64,000 nucleotides of DNA from Actinoplanes sp. KI2 (GCF_025630775.1 NZ_JAOSZE010000019.1:105676-169675); one strand, 5' to 3'; shown: positions 16,613 through 25,708, counted from the stretch's first letter. The notes: generated by a model not told the origin, from the sequence alone. Numbers and translations are program-made.

Positions 16613-17640
16613 TCGTCACCGGAGAGGCCCAGCACTGGGCCTGGCAGCAGCGCGTCCTCCCGCCGGTCGAGCAGGTCCGCCCCGGCGTCTGGTCGATCCC
16701 CGTCCCGATCCCGCACAACCCGCTGCGCTACACCCTGTGCTATGCGTTCCTCGACGACACCGGTGTGCTGCTGGTCGACCCGGGCTGGGAGTCCGCCGAG
16801 GGCCGCGACGCGGTGACCGCCGGGCTGCGCGCCGCCGGGGCCACGGTCGCCGACGTCACCGGCGCGCTGATCACCCACGTGCACCCCGACCACCACGGGC
16901 TCAGCGGGTGGCTGCGCTCGGTGTCCGGCGCCTGGATCGGCATGCACCCGCTGGAGGCCCGCTCGCTGCCCGGCCGGGTCTGGCGCGACCTCGACCCCGC
17001 CACCGACCGGGCCTGGCTGCTGCGCCACGGCGTACCGGAGGACGCGGCCGGGGCCCTGACCGTCGATCCGGAGCGGATGAGCCAGCTCCTCGGCATGGCG
17101 GAGCCCGACCGTACGTTCGAGGACGGCGACCTGCTGCCGCTGGCCAGGCACGAGCTGCGGGCGGTCTGGACACCCGGGCACACCCCGGGTCACCTCTGCC
17201 TGCACGACGCGGCCGCCGGCATCCTGCTCACCGGCGACCACCTGCTCCCCCGGATCAGCCCGAACATCGGCGTGCACCCGGGCGAGGAGGGCAACCCGCT
17301 CAGCACCTACCTGGCGTCGCTGGAGCAGACCGCCAAGTTCGCCGACGAGGAGGCGCTGCCCGCGCACGAGTACCGCTTCCGCGGCATCGACGCCCGCGCC
17401 GCCGGCCTGATCGCCCACCACGACGACCGCGGCCACGAGATCCTCGCCGTGCTCGGCACCCGCGGCGAGTCGACGGCCTGGGCGATCGCCGCCGAGCTGA
17501 CCTGGTCGCGCGGCTGGGACGCGCTGCGCGGCATGCTGCGCCGGATGGCCCTCGGCGAGACCCTGGCCCACCTGCGCCACCTGGCCGCCACCGGCGCGGT
17601 CCGCTCGGACGGCGGCACCCCGGAGCTCTGGCGCCGCTAG
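16609..17640 (+). CDS. metallo-beta-lactamase-fold hydrolase
   Basis: A 343-residue protein. The metal-binding H90-V-H92-P-D94-H95 motif is intact. Further ligands appear in WTPGHTPGHLCLH and LLTGDHLL. A C-terminal helical winged-helix-like segment (about 265-343) follows, as in the lactamase-B2-type family. Candidate activity is hydrolysis of a thioester or lactone. It is coupled to tetR and converges on a LysR gene, overlapping its stop by 4 bases. Confidence 0.85.
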   Translation: MIVTGEAQHWAWQQRVLPPVEQVRPGVWSIPVPIPHNPLRYTLCYAFLDDTGVLLVDPGWESAEGRDAVTAGLRAAGATVADVTGALITHVHPDHHGLSGWLRSVSGAWIGMHPLEARSLPGRVWRDLDPATDRAWLLRHGVPEDAAGALTVDPERMSQLLGMAEPDRTFEDGDLLPLARHELRAVWTPGHTPGHLCLHDAAAGILLTGDHLLPRISPNIGVHPGEEGNPLSTYLASLEQTAKFADEEALPAHEYRFRGIDARAAGLIAHHDDRGHEILAVLGTRGESTAWAIAAELTWSRGWDALRGMLRRMALGETLAHLRHLAATGAVRSDGGTPELWRR

Positions 17641-18551
17641 ATCTGCAATTCGCCGCGGGACCAGCGCTCGCGGACCGCCTCCACCAGGCCGGTGACCACC
17701 CGGTCGGCGACCCGCGCGCCCAGCCAGACCAGCCCGAGGTGGAACGGCGGCCCGTCGGCCAGCGGCACGATCGCGAACGCCGGGTCGTCGAAGATGCGGG
17801 CCGAGCCGCCGGTGTCCGGCGCCAGCGTGAAGGTCAGGTCGCCGGTGCGGCGCACGTGCCCGGCCAGCATCGCCGAGTCGGCGCCAGGCAGCATGCGCAC
17901 CCGGCGCAGGCCGCGGCTCAGCAGCGCGTCCCGCATCTGCTCCATCGCCGCGGGCTGCAGGCTCAGCGGGAACGTCACCACGGTCCGGTCGGCCAGGTCG
18001 GCCAGCGACAGTTCGGCCCGCCCGGCCAGCGGGTCGTCCCGGCGCATCGCGACGAAGAAGCGGTACGCCGCCAGCGGCACCGCCTCGACCGCCGGGTCGT
18101 CGACCGGCAGGTGCACCACGGCCGCGTCCAGCTCGCCCCGGCTCAGCGCCGGCAGCAGCTCGGACGACGGCGCGAGGGTGACCTCCACGGTCCGGCCGGG
18201 GTTGCCCTTCTCCGCGCACTCGACCACCGCGTCCAGGATGGCCGGCGGCGACAGGTGCGAGCCGCCGAGCCGCACCACCCGGCTCTCCCCCGCCGCCACC
18301 AGCTGGATCTCGCTGCGCAACCGGTCGAACTCGGCGAGCAGCGGCGGAACGCGGCGGGCCAGCTCGCGCCCGGCCGGGGTGAGCTGGATGTGGTGGTAGC
18401 CGCGGACGAACAACTCCGCGCCCAGCTCGCGTTCCAGCTCCTTGACGATGCGGCTGACCGGGGAGGCGGTCATGTGCAGCCGCTCGGCCGCCCGGCCGAA
18501 ATGCAGCTCCTCGGCGACCGCGAGAAAACAGCGCAGCTGGGCGACCTCCAC
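17637..18551 (-). CDS. LysR-family transcriptional regulator
   Basis: A 304-residue protein from GTG 18551 (VEVAQLRCFLAVAEELHF), the usual LysR beginning; the frame is open 12 codons further. The HTH is at about 15-40 (FGRAAERLHMTASPVSRIVK) and the effector domain from about 90. It is divergent from the CoA-transferase gene (158-base gap), so likely its regulator. Confidence 0.88.
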   Translation of the reverse strand: MEVAQLRCFLAVAEELHFGRAAERLHMTASPVSRIVKELERELGAELFVRGYHHIQLTPAGRELARRVPPLLAEFDRLRSEIQLVAAGESRVVRLGGSHLSPPAILDAVVECAEKGNPGRTVEVTLAPSSELLPALSRGELDAAVVHLPVDDPAVEAVPLAAYRFFVAMRRDDPLAGRAELSLADLADRTVVTFPLSLQPAAMEQMRDALLSRGLRRVRMLPGADSAMLAGHVRRTGDLTFTLAPDTGGSARIFDDPAFAIVPLADGPPFHLGLVWLGARVADRVVTGLVEAVRERWSRGELQI

Positions 18552-18709
18552 GCACCCATCCTGCGGTGCACAACGATCACCCGGCAAGAAAGCGGGACGG
18601 CCACGTTGCGGCCGGCGGCACGTAACGTGCCGGAAACAGCGATTTACGGCCTTCGGGGCGCCCGGTCATCGTGTGAGCTACCGCACCGCACCCGCCGAGG
18701 AGGCCCGCC

Positions 18710-21034
18710 GTGGACGAGAACCTGCCGCTGACCGGAGTCCGGGTCGTCGAGCGCACCGACGGTCTCGGCGAGACGACCGGGCGGCTGCTCGCCGACCTGG
18801 GCGCCGACGTGATCCGGGCGGAGCCGGCCGGCGGCGCGGCGTCCCGGCGTCGGGAGCCGGTCGTCGACGGCGTGAGCCTCTACTACGCCACGCACAACGC
18901 CAACAAGCGGGCCGTGGTGGCCGACGGCGACGATCTGCGACGCCTGGTCGACACCGCCGACATCTACCTCACCGACGACGCCTCCTGGCTGCCGCCGCGC
19001 CGGCCGGGCCTGGTCATCGTGGCGGTCACCGACTTCGGGCTGACCGGGCCGTACCGGGACTGGCAGGCGACCGAGTGGACCCATCTCGCGCTCGGCGGCG
19101 TCCTCTCCCGCTCGGGCCTGCCCGGTCGCGCGCCGTTGCTGCCGCCGGGTTCCCTGGCGTACGAGTCGGCGGCCGCGCAGGCGGCGTGGGCGGCCCTGGT
19201 GGCCTACTTCGCCGGCACCGGCGACCTGGTCGACGTGTCCGTCTACGAGGCGACCGCCCAGGTGCTCGACCCCGGTTACGGCATCGGGGGCAGCGCGACC
19301 GGCGGCGTCCCGGCCGCCGACGGGCCGCGCGGGCGCCCCGACGCCCGGCACCTCTACCCGATCTTCCGGTGCGCCGACGGCTGGGTGCGCATCTGCGTCC
19401 TCGCCCCCCGCCAGTGGCAGGGCATGTTCACCTGGCTGGGCGAGCCGGCCGAGTTCGCCGACCCGGCCCTGGCCAACCTCCGCAAGCGTTTCGCGGCGGC
19501 GGGCCGGATCTACCCGGCGATCGGCCGCCTCTTCGCCGGCCGCACCCGGTCCCAGATCGTCGCCGAGGGCCAGCGCTTCGGCGTGCCCACCGCCGCACTG
19601 CTGGAGCCGACCGAGGTGTTGCACGCCGAACAGTTCGCCGCCCGCTCGGTCTTCACCGCAATTCCGTCGGTCCCCGGCGCCCTGATGCCCAACGGCTACC
19701 TGGAGGTGGACGGCCGCCGGGCCGGCATCCGCTTCCCCGCCCCCTCGCACGGCCAGCACACGGCCGAGGTCCTGGCGGCCGTCCCGGCGGCCCCCGCCGC
19801 TCCGGCCGGCCCGGGACGCTCCCGTCCGCTGGCCGGGCTGCGGGTGCTCGACCTCGGCGTCATCGTGGTCGGTGCCGAGCTGGGCCGCCTCTTCGCCGAC
19901 CTGGGCGCCGAAGTGATCAAGGTGGAGAACAGGGCGTTCCCGGACGGCAGCCGGCAGACCTTCGACGGCTCCGCGCTCAGCCCGTCCTTCGCCTACGGCC
20001 ATCGCAACAAGCTCGGGCTGGGCCTCGATCTGCGCGCGCCGGAGGGCATCGCGCTCTTCAAGCGGCTCGTCGCGGAGTCCGACGTGGTGCTCTCCAACTT
20101 CAAGCCCGGCACGATGGATTCGCTCGGCCTCGGCCACGACGAGCTCGCCGCGATCAACCCCGGCATCGTGGTCGCCGACTCCAGCGCGTTCGGGCCGACC
20201 GGCCCGTGGAGCAAGCGGATGGGGTACGGGCCGCTGGTCCGCGCCACCACCGGGCTCAGCGGGCTGTGGCGCTACCCCGGCGACGAGGCCGGGCACAGCG
20301 ACGCGTCCACGATCTACCCCGACCACATCGCCGCCCGCGTCGAGGCGGTCGCCATCCTGGCCAAGCTGATCGCCCGGCGCCGGACCGGCCGCGGCGGCAC
20401 GGTCAGCGTGGCCCAGGCCGAGATCATCCTGGGCCAGCTCGCCCACCAGCTCGCCCTCGAATCGGTACGCCCCGGCTCGCTCACCCCGGCCGAGGCCGCC
20501 GAGGACGCGCCGCGGGGGCTCTACCCCTGCGCGGGCGACGACGAGTGGTGCGTGGTGACCGTGCGCGGCGACGACGACTGGGTGCGGCTGGACGGCGTAC
20601 TCGCCAGCGGTCTTGATCTGCCGACGGCCGGCGACCGGATCGCCCGGCGCGACCACCTCGATGCCCTGGTGTCGGCGTGGACGTCGAAGCGCGCGCCGCG
20701 CGAGGCGATGGCCGAGCTGCAGGCGGCCGGCGTGCCCGCGGCGATGATGCAGCGCGTCCCGGACCTGCCGCGCGACCCGCACCTGGCCGAGCGCGGCTTC
20801 TTCCGCACCATGCACCACCCGCGGATCGCCCAGCCGATGCCCACCGAGAACGCCCCCGCGGTCTTCGCGACCGTGCCGGACCCGACGCTCCACCCGGCCC
20901 CGCTCCCCGGTGAGCACTCGCGTGACGTGCTCGCCCGCGTGCTGGGCCTGTCCACCGAGGAGATCGACGCGCTGATCGCCGCCGGCGTGGTCGAGCAGTG
21001 GGCCGACGCGGAGTCGGTCAAGGAACGACGGTGA
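18710..21034 (+). CDS. double-length class III (CaiB/BaiF) CoA transferase
   Basis: A 774-residue protein from GTG 18710 with a GAGGAGG site. It contains two family III modules in tandem (about 1-365 and 375-774). The second half carries the conserved aspartate region (YPDHIAARVEAVAILAKL), matching the catalytic aspartate of formyl-CoA transferase. The first half has a glutamate at the same place (AYESAAAQAAWAALVAYF). Family III enzymes are normally interlocked homodimers of about 400-residue chains; here the dimer appears to be one chain with perhaps one active site. It would move CoA between carboxylic acids. Confidence 0.88.
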   Translation: MDENLPLTGVRVVERTDGLGETTGRLLADLGADVIRAEPAGGAASRRREPVVDGVSLYYATHNANKRAVVADGDDLRRLVDTADIYLTDDASWLPPRRPGLVIVAVTDFGLTGPYRDWQATEWTHLALGGVLSRSGLPGRAPLLPPGSLAYESAAAQAAWAALVAYFAGTGDLVDVSVYEATAQVLDPGYGIGGSATGGVPAADGPRGRPDARHLYPIFRCADGWVRICVLAPRQWQGMFTWLGEPAEFADPALANLRKRFAAAGRIYPAIGRLFAGRTRSQIVAEGQRFGVPTAALLEPTEVLHAEQFAARSVFTAIPSVPGALMPNGYLEVDGRRAGIRFPAPSHGQHTAEVLAAVPAAPAAPAGPGRSRPLAGLRVLDLGVIVVGAELGRLFADLGAEVIKVENRAFPDGSRQTFDGSALSPSFAYGHRNKLGLGLDLRAPEGIALFKRLVAESDVVLSNFKPGTMDSLGLGHDELAAINPGIVVADSSAFGPTGPWSKRMGYGPLVRATTGLSGLWRYPGDEAGHSDASTIYPDHIAARVEAVAILAKLIARRRTGRGGTVSVAQAEIILGQLAHQLALESVRPGSLTPAEAAEDAPRGLYPCAGDDEWCVVTVRGDDDWVRLDGVLASGLDLPTAGDRIARRDHLDALVSAWTSKRAPREAMAELQAAGVPAAMMQRVPDLPRDPHLAERGFFRTMHHPRIAQPMPTENAPAVFATVPDPTLHPAPLPGEHSRDVLARVLGLSTEEIDALIAAGVVEQWADAESVKERR

Positions 21035-21491
21035 CCGGCCAGCGGCCGCACCGGGTCAGCTTGACCGCGAGCGACCCCGCGATCCGGTGCAGCATCTTGC
21101 TGGACCGGCCGACGATGACCGCGTCCGGGTGGACCTCCTCGGCCACGTCGAGCAGCTCCGTGTACGGTTCGCCGCTGCGGACCACCAGCTGCACGTCGAC
21201 GTCGAGGGCCACCACCCGATGCTCGATCGCCGAGCGCAGCTCCTGCTCCACCAGATCCTGGGCGGCGAGCACGGTGCCGGTCGCGCCGGGCACCGGCACC
21301 GCGTAGGCGCCCGGCTGCCGCACGTAGACCGCGACCAGCCGGCTGCGCTGCCGCCGCGCCATACCGGCGGCGTAGGCGGCCGCGCGCAGCGACGACGTCG
21401 ACCCGTCGACGCCGACCAGAATGGTGGCCGGCCCGTCCTTGCACCGCTCGGGGGCGGCCTTGGTGCGCGGCAGCAGCGAGTCGTCAGTCAT
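21018..21491 (-). CDS. universal stress protein (UspA family)
   Basis: A 157-residue protein; ATG 21491 is chosen for the GGAGGG site 8 bases upstream. It has ILVGVDGSTSSLRAAAYAAG at the start of the fold and VIVGRSSKMLHRIAGSLA near the end; the second glycine of the ATP-binding G-x2-G motif is not clear. A 30-residue N-terminal extension precedes the domain. It overlaps the CoA transferase end by 17 bases, convergent. Confidence 0.85.
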   Translation of the reverse strand: MTDDSLLPRTKAAPERCKDGPATILVGVDGSTSSLRAAAYAAGMARRQRSRLVAVYVRQPGAYAVPVPGATGTVLAAQDLVEQELRSAIEHRVVALDVDVQLVVRSGEPYTELLDVAEEVHPDAVIVGRSSKMLHRIAGSLAVKLTRCGRWPVTVVP

Positions 21492-21508
21492 GCCCGGACC
21501 CTCCATTA

Positions 21509-21527
21509 CTGAACGTTCATTGTTCAG
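21509..21527. promoter_or_regulatory. TGAACGTTCA-type operator upstream of the usp gene
   Basis: CTGAACGTTCATTGTTCAG contains the perfect palindrome TGAACGTTCA (21510-21519) and a second TGTTCA half-site. The half-site TGAAC(G) is the same as in the TetR-type dyad at 15935-15951. Confidence 0.5.
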
Positions 21528-21569
21528 CAACGTCCACTTTATGGCGACGGATACCGTTTCGGCAACGCC

Positions 21570-22856
21570 TCAGGCGCGCTGGACCTCGTGCTCGTAGTCG
21601 ATCGCGTCCGGCGCCCCGCCGAACTCGTCGGCGACCTCCCCGGCCACGTCGTCGGCGCTGCCGTGCGGGCCGGCCGCCATCGCCGCGTCCGCCGCGGCGA
21701 GCGGCTTGTGCCCGGTGGCCAGCACGAGCACGCCCAGCACGACGGCGACCGCGCCGACCACGAACGGGACGTGGATGTTCCAGTGGTCGACCATCCTGCC
21801 GGCCGCGTACGGCGCCAGGCCGCCGCCGATGAACCGGACGAAGCCGTACGCGGCCGACGCGACCGGCCGCTCGACCGGCGAGACCAGCATGACGGCCTGC
21901 GTGGTGAGCGTGTTGTTGATGCCGGCCACGACACCCGAGGCGACCACGCAGACGATGACCGCCCAGCGGTTGCCGGTGAAGACCCCGATCAGCAGGATCA
22001 GGATCGCGAAGACGCTGAGCGCGCCGTACAGCGAGGGCGCGGTGCCGAACCGCCGCTGCAGCCACGGCGCGCCGGTGATCGAGAAGAAGGCGAGCAGCAG
22101 GCCCCAGGCGAAGAAGACGAAGCCGAGCTGGATCGCGGTGAGCTCCATCGGGTACGGCGCGAAGCCGAGCATGGTGAAGAAGCCCCAGTTGTACAGCAGC
22201 GCCGTGATGCCCATGGTCAGCAGGCTGCGGTGGCGCAGCGCCCGGATCGGGGCGAACAGCGAGGTCTTGCGGGCCGGCTTCGGCGTCTTCTCCAGCAGCG
22301 TGACCGTGGCCAGCAGGGCGATCGCCATCAGCACCGCCACGCCGAAGAACGGCCCGCGCCAGCTGATGTCGCCGAGCAGCCCGCCCAGCAGCGGCCCGGC
22401 CGCGATGCCGAGGCCGAGGGCCGCCTCGTACAGGACGATCGCGCCGGCGAAACCGCCGGACGCCGACGCCACGATGACGGCCAGGGAGGTGGCGATGAAC
22501 AGCGCGTTCCCGAGCCCCCAGCCGGCCCGGAAGCCGACGATGCCGTTGATCGAGCCGGACAGCCCCGCCAGCGCGGCGAACACGACGATCAGCGCCAGGC
22601 CGGCGATCAGCGTCCGCTTCGGCCCGATCCGGCTGGAGACCCAGCCGGTGAACAGCATCGCCACCGCGGTGACGAGCAGATAGCTGGTGAACAGCAGGCT
22701 CACCTGGCTCGGCGTGGCGCTCAGCTGCTTCGACAGCGCCGGCAGGATCGGGTCGACCAGCCCGATGCCCATGAAGCTGACGACACAGGCGAACGCCACC
22801 GCGTAGACGGCCTTCGGCTGCTTGAACAGGACATTGCCACCGGTAGCACCGCTCAC
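21570..22856 (-). CDS. MFS drug/metabolite efflux transporter
   Basis: A 428-residue protein with 12 hydrophobic helices. The MFS loop 2-3 signature is visible as TGWVSSRIGPKRTLIAG. GTG 22856 has a GGAGG site. The hydrophilic C-terminal tail (about 395-428) is acidic. It resembles proton-driven exporters of the DHA1 class. A 19-bp palindrome lies 41 bases upstream. Confidence 0.87.
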   Translation of the reverse strand: MSGATGGNVLFKQPKAVYAVAFACVVSFMGIGLVDPILPALSKQLSATPSQVSLLFTSYLLVTAVAMLFTGWVSSRIGPKRTLIAGLALIVVFAALAGLSGSINGIVGFRAGWGLGNALFIATSLAVIVASASGGFAGAIVLYEAALGLGIAAGPLLGGLLGDISWRGPFFGVAVLMAIALLATVTLLEKTPKPARKTSLFAPIRALRHRSLLTMGITALLYNWGFFTMLGFAPYPMELTAIQLGFVFFAWGLLLAFFSITGAPWLQRRFGTAPSLYGALSVFAILILLIGVFTGNRWAVIVCVVASGVVAGINNTLTTQAVMLVSPVERPVASAAYGFVRFIGGGLAPYAAGRMVDHWNIHVPFVVGAVAVVLGVLVLATGHKPLAAADAAMAAGPHGSADDVAGEVADEFGGAPDAIDYEHEVQRA

Positions 22857-22896
22857 CGGTCACCTCCGTACGGGAAAAGGTCTGCGCTCATCACAG

Positions 22897-22915
22897 TAGC
22901 TGCATAATGCAGCTA
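22897..22915. promoter_or_regulatory. perfect 19-bp palindrome upstream of the MFS gene
   Basis: TAGCTGCATAATGCAGCTA is an exact inverted repeat (9-base arms around A). It sits in the divergent region between the MFS and YbhN-like genes and is probably the operator of a MarR- or PadR-type regulator not encoded here. Confidence 0.6.
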
Positions 22916-22958
22916 TTAAAATGAAGATGAGGTGTGATCGCGTTCTCACCGCGAAAGC

Positions 22959-22973
22959 TTGCGCAATGCGCAA
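22959..22973. promoter_or_regulatory. 15-bp palindrome upstream of the YbhN-like gene
   Basis: TTGCGCAATGCGCAA is an exact inverted repeat (7-base arms). It shares the central GCA-x-TGC arrangement with the palindrome at 22897 but differs in flanks. Confidence 0.45.
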
Positions 22974-22993
22974 ACTTGGCTGACTCTGGATCC

Positions 22994-24004
22994 GTGACAA
23001 AGAAACTGCGGGCAGTGGGCATCGCAGCGGTGCTGATCCTGCTCGCGGTCGAGTTGGTCCTGGGCTGGCCCTCGCTCGCCGGTGCCCTGCGCCAGCTGCG
23101 CACGCCACACCTCGGCTGGCTCGCGCTGGCCACCCTCGTCGAACTGGCCGCGATGAACGCGTACGGCCGGATGCAACGCCAGCTGCTGCGCTCGGCCGGC
23201 GTCCGGGCCCCGATGATCGAGCACCTGCGGCTGGCCTACGCCGCCCACTCGCTGAGCGTCACCCTCCCCGGCGGCCCCGCCTTCTCCACCCGCTTCAACT
23301 ACCAGCAGATGCGCCGCCTGGGCGCCAGCCCCGCCATCGCCTCCTGGGCGATCGTGCTCAGCGGCATCCTCTCCACCTGCGGCCTAGGCGTGGTCACGCT
23401 CGGCAGCGCCCTCGCCGCCGGCGGCGCCACCCACTGGCAACACCTGCTCTGGTGGCTGCTCGCGGCGGTCGCCCTGACCCTGGGCGTACGCCACCTGGCC
23501 CGCCACCCCGAGGTGCTGGGATCGCCCCTCGCGGTCGTCAACCGCCTGCGCCGCCGCCCCGCCGCGGCCGGCTCCGATCGCCTCAGCGGCTTCCTCGAGC
23601 AGCTGCGCGCCGCCCGCCTCACCCCCGGCCGGGGCGGCCTGGCCGCGCTCCTCGCCCTGGCCAACTGGCTGCTGGACGCCCTGTGCCTGTGGCTGTGCTT
23701 CCGCGCCGTCGGCGAGCAGCCGGCCCCACTCACCGTGGTCCTGCTCGCCTTCTGCGCCGCGATGGCCGCCGGCACCATCACGATCGTCCCCGGCGGCCTG
23801 GGCATCATCGACAGCGCCCTGATCCTCGGCCTGATCGCCGGCGGCGTCCCCACCGCGGCCGCGGTCGCCGCCGTAGTCCTCTACCGCGTGATCAGCTTCG
23901 GCTTCATCGTTGCCCTGGGCTGGCTCTCCTGGCTGGGCATGCGCGCCCCGCACGACACCACCGCAACCCCGGTCGCCCCGATCGTCGCCGACGCTCTCGC
24001 CTGA
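22994..24004 (+). CDS. YbhN/lysylphosphatidylglycerol-synthase-TM-like integral membrane protein
   Basis: A 336-residue protein from GTG 22994 (VTKKLRAVGI), placed just before the first helix; an earlier GTG at 22934 would include the palindrome in the coding region. It has about eight helices and the family motifs AYAAHSLSVTLPGGPAFSTR and TIVPGGLGIIDSALIL. Related domains flip lipids (as in MprF). No synthase domain is attached, so a lipid-transport role is inferred only. Confidence 0.8.
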   Translation: MTKKLRAVGIAAVLILLAVELVLGWPSLAGALRQLRTPHLGWLALATLVELAAMNAYGRMQRQLLRSAGVRAPMIEHLRLAYAAHSLSVTLPGGPAFSTRFNYQQMRRLGASPAIASWAIVLSGILSTCGLGVVTLGSALAAGGATHWQHLLWWLLAAVALTLGVRHLARHPEVLGSPLAVVNRLRRRPAAAGSDRLSGFLEQLRAARLTPGRGGLAALLALANWLLDALCLWLCFRAVGEQPAPLTVVLLAFCAAMAAGTITIVPGGLGIIDSALILGLIAGGVPTAAAVAAVVLYRVISFGFIVALGWLSWLGMRAPHDTTATPVAPIVADALA

Positions 24005-24114
24005 TCCTCGCGCCGGCCTGTCGCCAACGTCTCCATTCCCCAGGGCGAAGACGAGATGTCGATGTGATGACATGGGATAGCCCCGTGGAACAGTCAGCAG
24101 CATCGGAGAAGCGC

Positions 24115-25422
24115 ATGCAGTCGCGTACGGACCTAGTCGAAGACCTGATGGCCCGCTTCCCGCACGTCCCCCGCGAGGCCGTGATCAAGGAAGACCTGCT
24201 CCGCGGCGGCCTGGCCTTCGACGACTCCGCGCTGACCGACAACGAGAGCGGCGACGTCAAGCCCAAGTCGTACTTCATCTTCTCGTTCGACCACCGCACC
24301 CTGCCCGAGCTGGGCGAGGCCGCACTTCGCCGCCCCCCGGAGGAGATCGTCCTGCTCGGCGGCCCGTACGAGCTGCGCCGGACGGTCGTCTCCGTGCGCA
24401 CGAACCCCGACTCCCCGTACCGGGTGAAAGCCGACGAAGACGGACAGCTGAAGCTGTTCCTCGACGGCCGCCCGATCGCCGAGGTCGGCCTGCCCCCGAT
24501 GCCCGACTACTACCGGCACACGCTCGCCAACGGCAAGCAGGTCATGGAGGTGGCCCCGACGATCCAGTGGGGTTACCTCGTCTACCTCACCGTCTACCGG
24601 GTCTGCCAGTACTTCGGCGCCTCCGAGGAATGCCAGTACTGCGACATCAACCACAACTTCCGCCAGCACAAGGCGGCCGGGCGGCCATACACCGGGGTCA
24701 AGCCGGTCGAGGAGGTCCTCGAAGCGCTCGAACTGATCGACAAGTACGACACGGCCAAGTCCTCGCAGGCGTACACGCTGACCGGTGGCAGCGTCACGCG
24801 CAAGGTCGACGGGCTGGCCGAGGCCGACTTCTACGGCCGGTACGCGCAGGCGATCGAGGAGCGCTTCCCGGGCCGGTGGATCGGCAAGGTGGTCGCGCAG
24901 GCGCTGCCCCGGGCCGACGTGCAGCGGTTCAAGGACTACGGGATCAGCATCTACCACCCCAACTACGAGGTGTGGGACAAGCGCCTGTTCGAGCTGTACT
25001 GCCCGGGCAAGGAGCGCTACGTGGGCCGCGCGGAGTGGCACCGCCGGATCCTGGAGTCGGCCGAGGTGTTCGGCCCGCGCAACGTGATCCCGAACTTCGT
25101 GGCGGGTGTGGAGATGGCCGAGCCGTTCGGCTTCCGGACCGTGGACGAGGCGATCGAGTCGACCGCCGAGGGCCTGCAATATTTCATGTCGCGGGGGATC
25201 ACGCCGCGGTTCACCACCTGGTGCCCCGAGCCGACCACCCCGCTGGGCAGGACGAACCCGAACGGCGCGCCGCTGGAATACCACATCCGCCTGCTCGAGG
25301 TGTACCGCGCGACGATGGAGGCGAACGGCCTGTCCAGCCCGCCGGGGTACGGCGAGCCCGGTGCCGGCCGCGCGGTCTTCTCGGTGAGCTCGTTCATGGA
25401 CAGCCTGCCGCCGAACGACTGA
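24115..25422 (+). CDS. radical SAM enzyme of unknown function with C-x8-C-x2-C cluster motif
   Basis: A 435-residue protein. ATG 24115 follows GGAG by 6 bases. The cluster-binding cysteines are C164, C173 and C176 in CQYFGASEECQYCDIN, an eight-residue first gap instead of the usual three. LTGGSVT (about 220) may be the SAM-binding glycine motif. A beta-alpha barrel pattern continues (ISIYHPNYEVWD, NVIPNFVAGVEM, TPRFTTWCPEP). No SPASM cysteine cluster is seen at the C-terminus. The gene stands alone, with no partner that reveals a substrate. I do not recognise a named family beyond radical SAM. Confidence 0.8.
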   Translation: MQSRTDLVEDLMARFPHVPREAVIKEDLLRGGLAFDDSALTDNESGDVKPKSYFIFSFDHRTLPELGEAALRRPPEEIVLLGGPYELRRTVVSVRTNPDSPYRVKADEDGQLKLFLDGRPIAEVGLPPMPDYYRHTLANGKQVMEVAPTIQWGYLVYLTVYRVCQYFGASEECQYCDINHNFRQHKAAGRPYTGVKPVEEVLEALELIDKYDTAKSSQAYTLTGGSVTRKVDGLAEADFYGRYAQAIEERFPGRWIGKVVAQALPRADVQRFKDYGISIYHPNYEVWDKRLFELYCPGKERYVGRAEWHRRILESAEVFGPRNVIPNFVAGVEMAEPFGFRTVDEAIESTAEGLQYFMSRGITPRFTTWCPEPTTPLGRTNPNGAPLEYHIRLLEVYRATMEANGLSSPPGYGEPGAGRAVFSVSSFMDSLPPND

Positions 25423-25539
25423 CCCGTGGTGTCCGGTGTCCGGCGCGACCGTCGAGATACCGATCGCGCAGCACATCGACGCGCGGTAGGTGGTCAGGGC
25501 CACGTCGGCGGCCAGGTTCTCCACGTCCGGCCGCTGGTG

Positions 25540-25708
25540 CCGGGGCGGCCGTGGCCCTCGGCTACGAGAACGTCGCCCTCCAGCTCCGGGTCCGGTCCGG
25601 CACGCTGTCGGCCGGGCAAGTTCATGGGCGTTTCCGTCGCCGGCCATCCACGCGGTCAGCCCGACGACGGACGGCAACCGGTATGCGTTGGTCGCCTGGC
25701 TGCATTGA
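25540..25708 (+). pseudogene. possible frameshifted 3' remnant of a 2-oxoglutarate/Fe(II) dioxygenase-like gene
   Basis: In the 351-base gap after the radical SAM gene, one plus frame reads LGYENVALQLRVRSGTLSAG up to about 25618. Another frame then reads FPSPAIHAVSPTTDGNRYAL and continues VAWLH to a TGA at 25706-25708. The second piece looks like the end of prolyl-hydroxylase-type dioxygenases (FPS...H.V.PVT.G.RY.LV.W), and the two pieces join if one frameshift is allowed. No start or upstream half is visible. The rest of this gap shows nothing I can call. Confidence 0.3.

Noticed and set aside
25426..25524. minus-strand peptide frame starting VENLAADVALTTYRASMCCA, which looks like a modified-peptide precursor beside the radical SAM gene
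   Set aside because: Third-position GC is high and the CC pair is tempting. But there is no ribosome site before the GTG, no nearby stop (the frame runs on antisense through the radical SAM gene), and no RiPP maturation partner such as a SPASM domain or peptide-binding domain.
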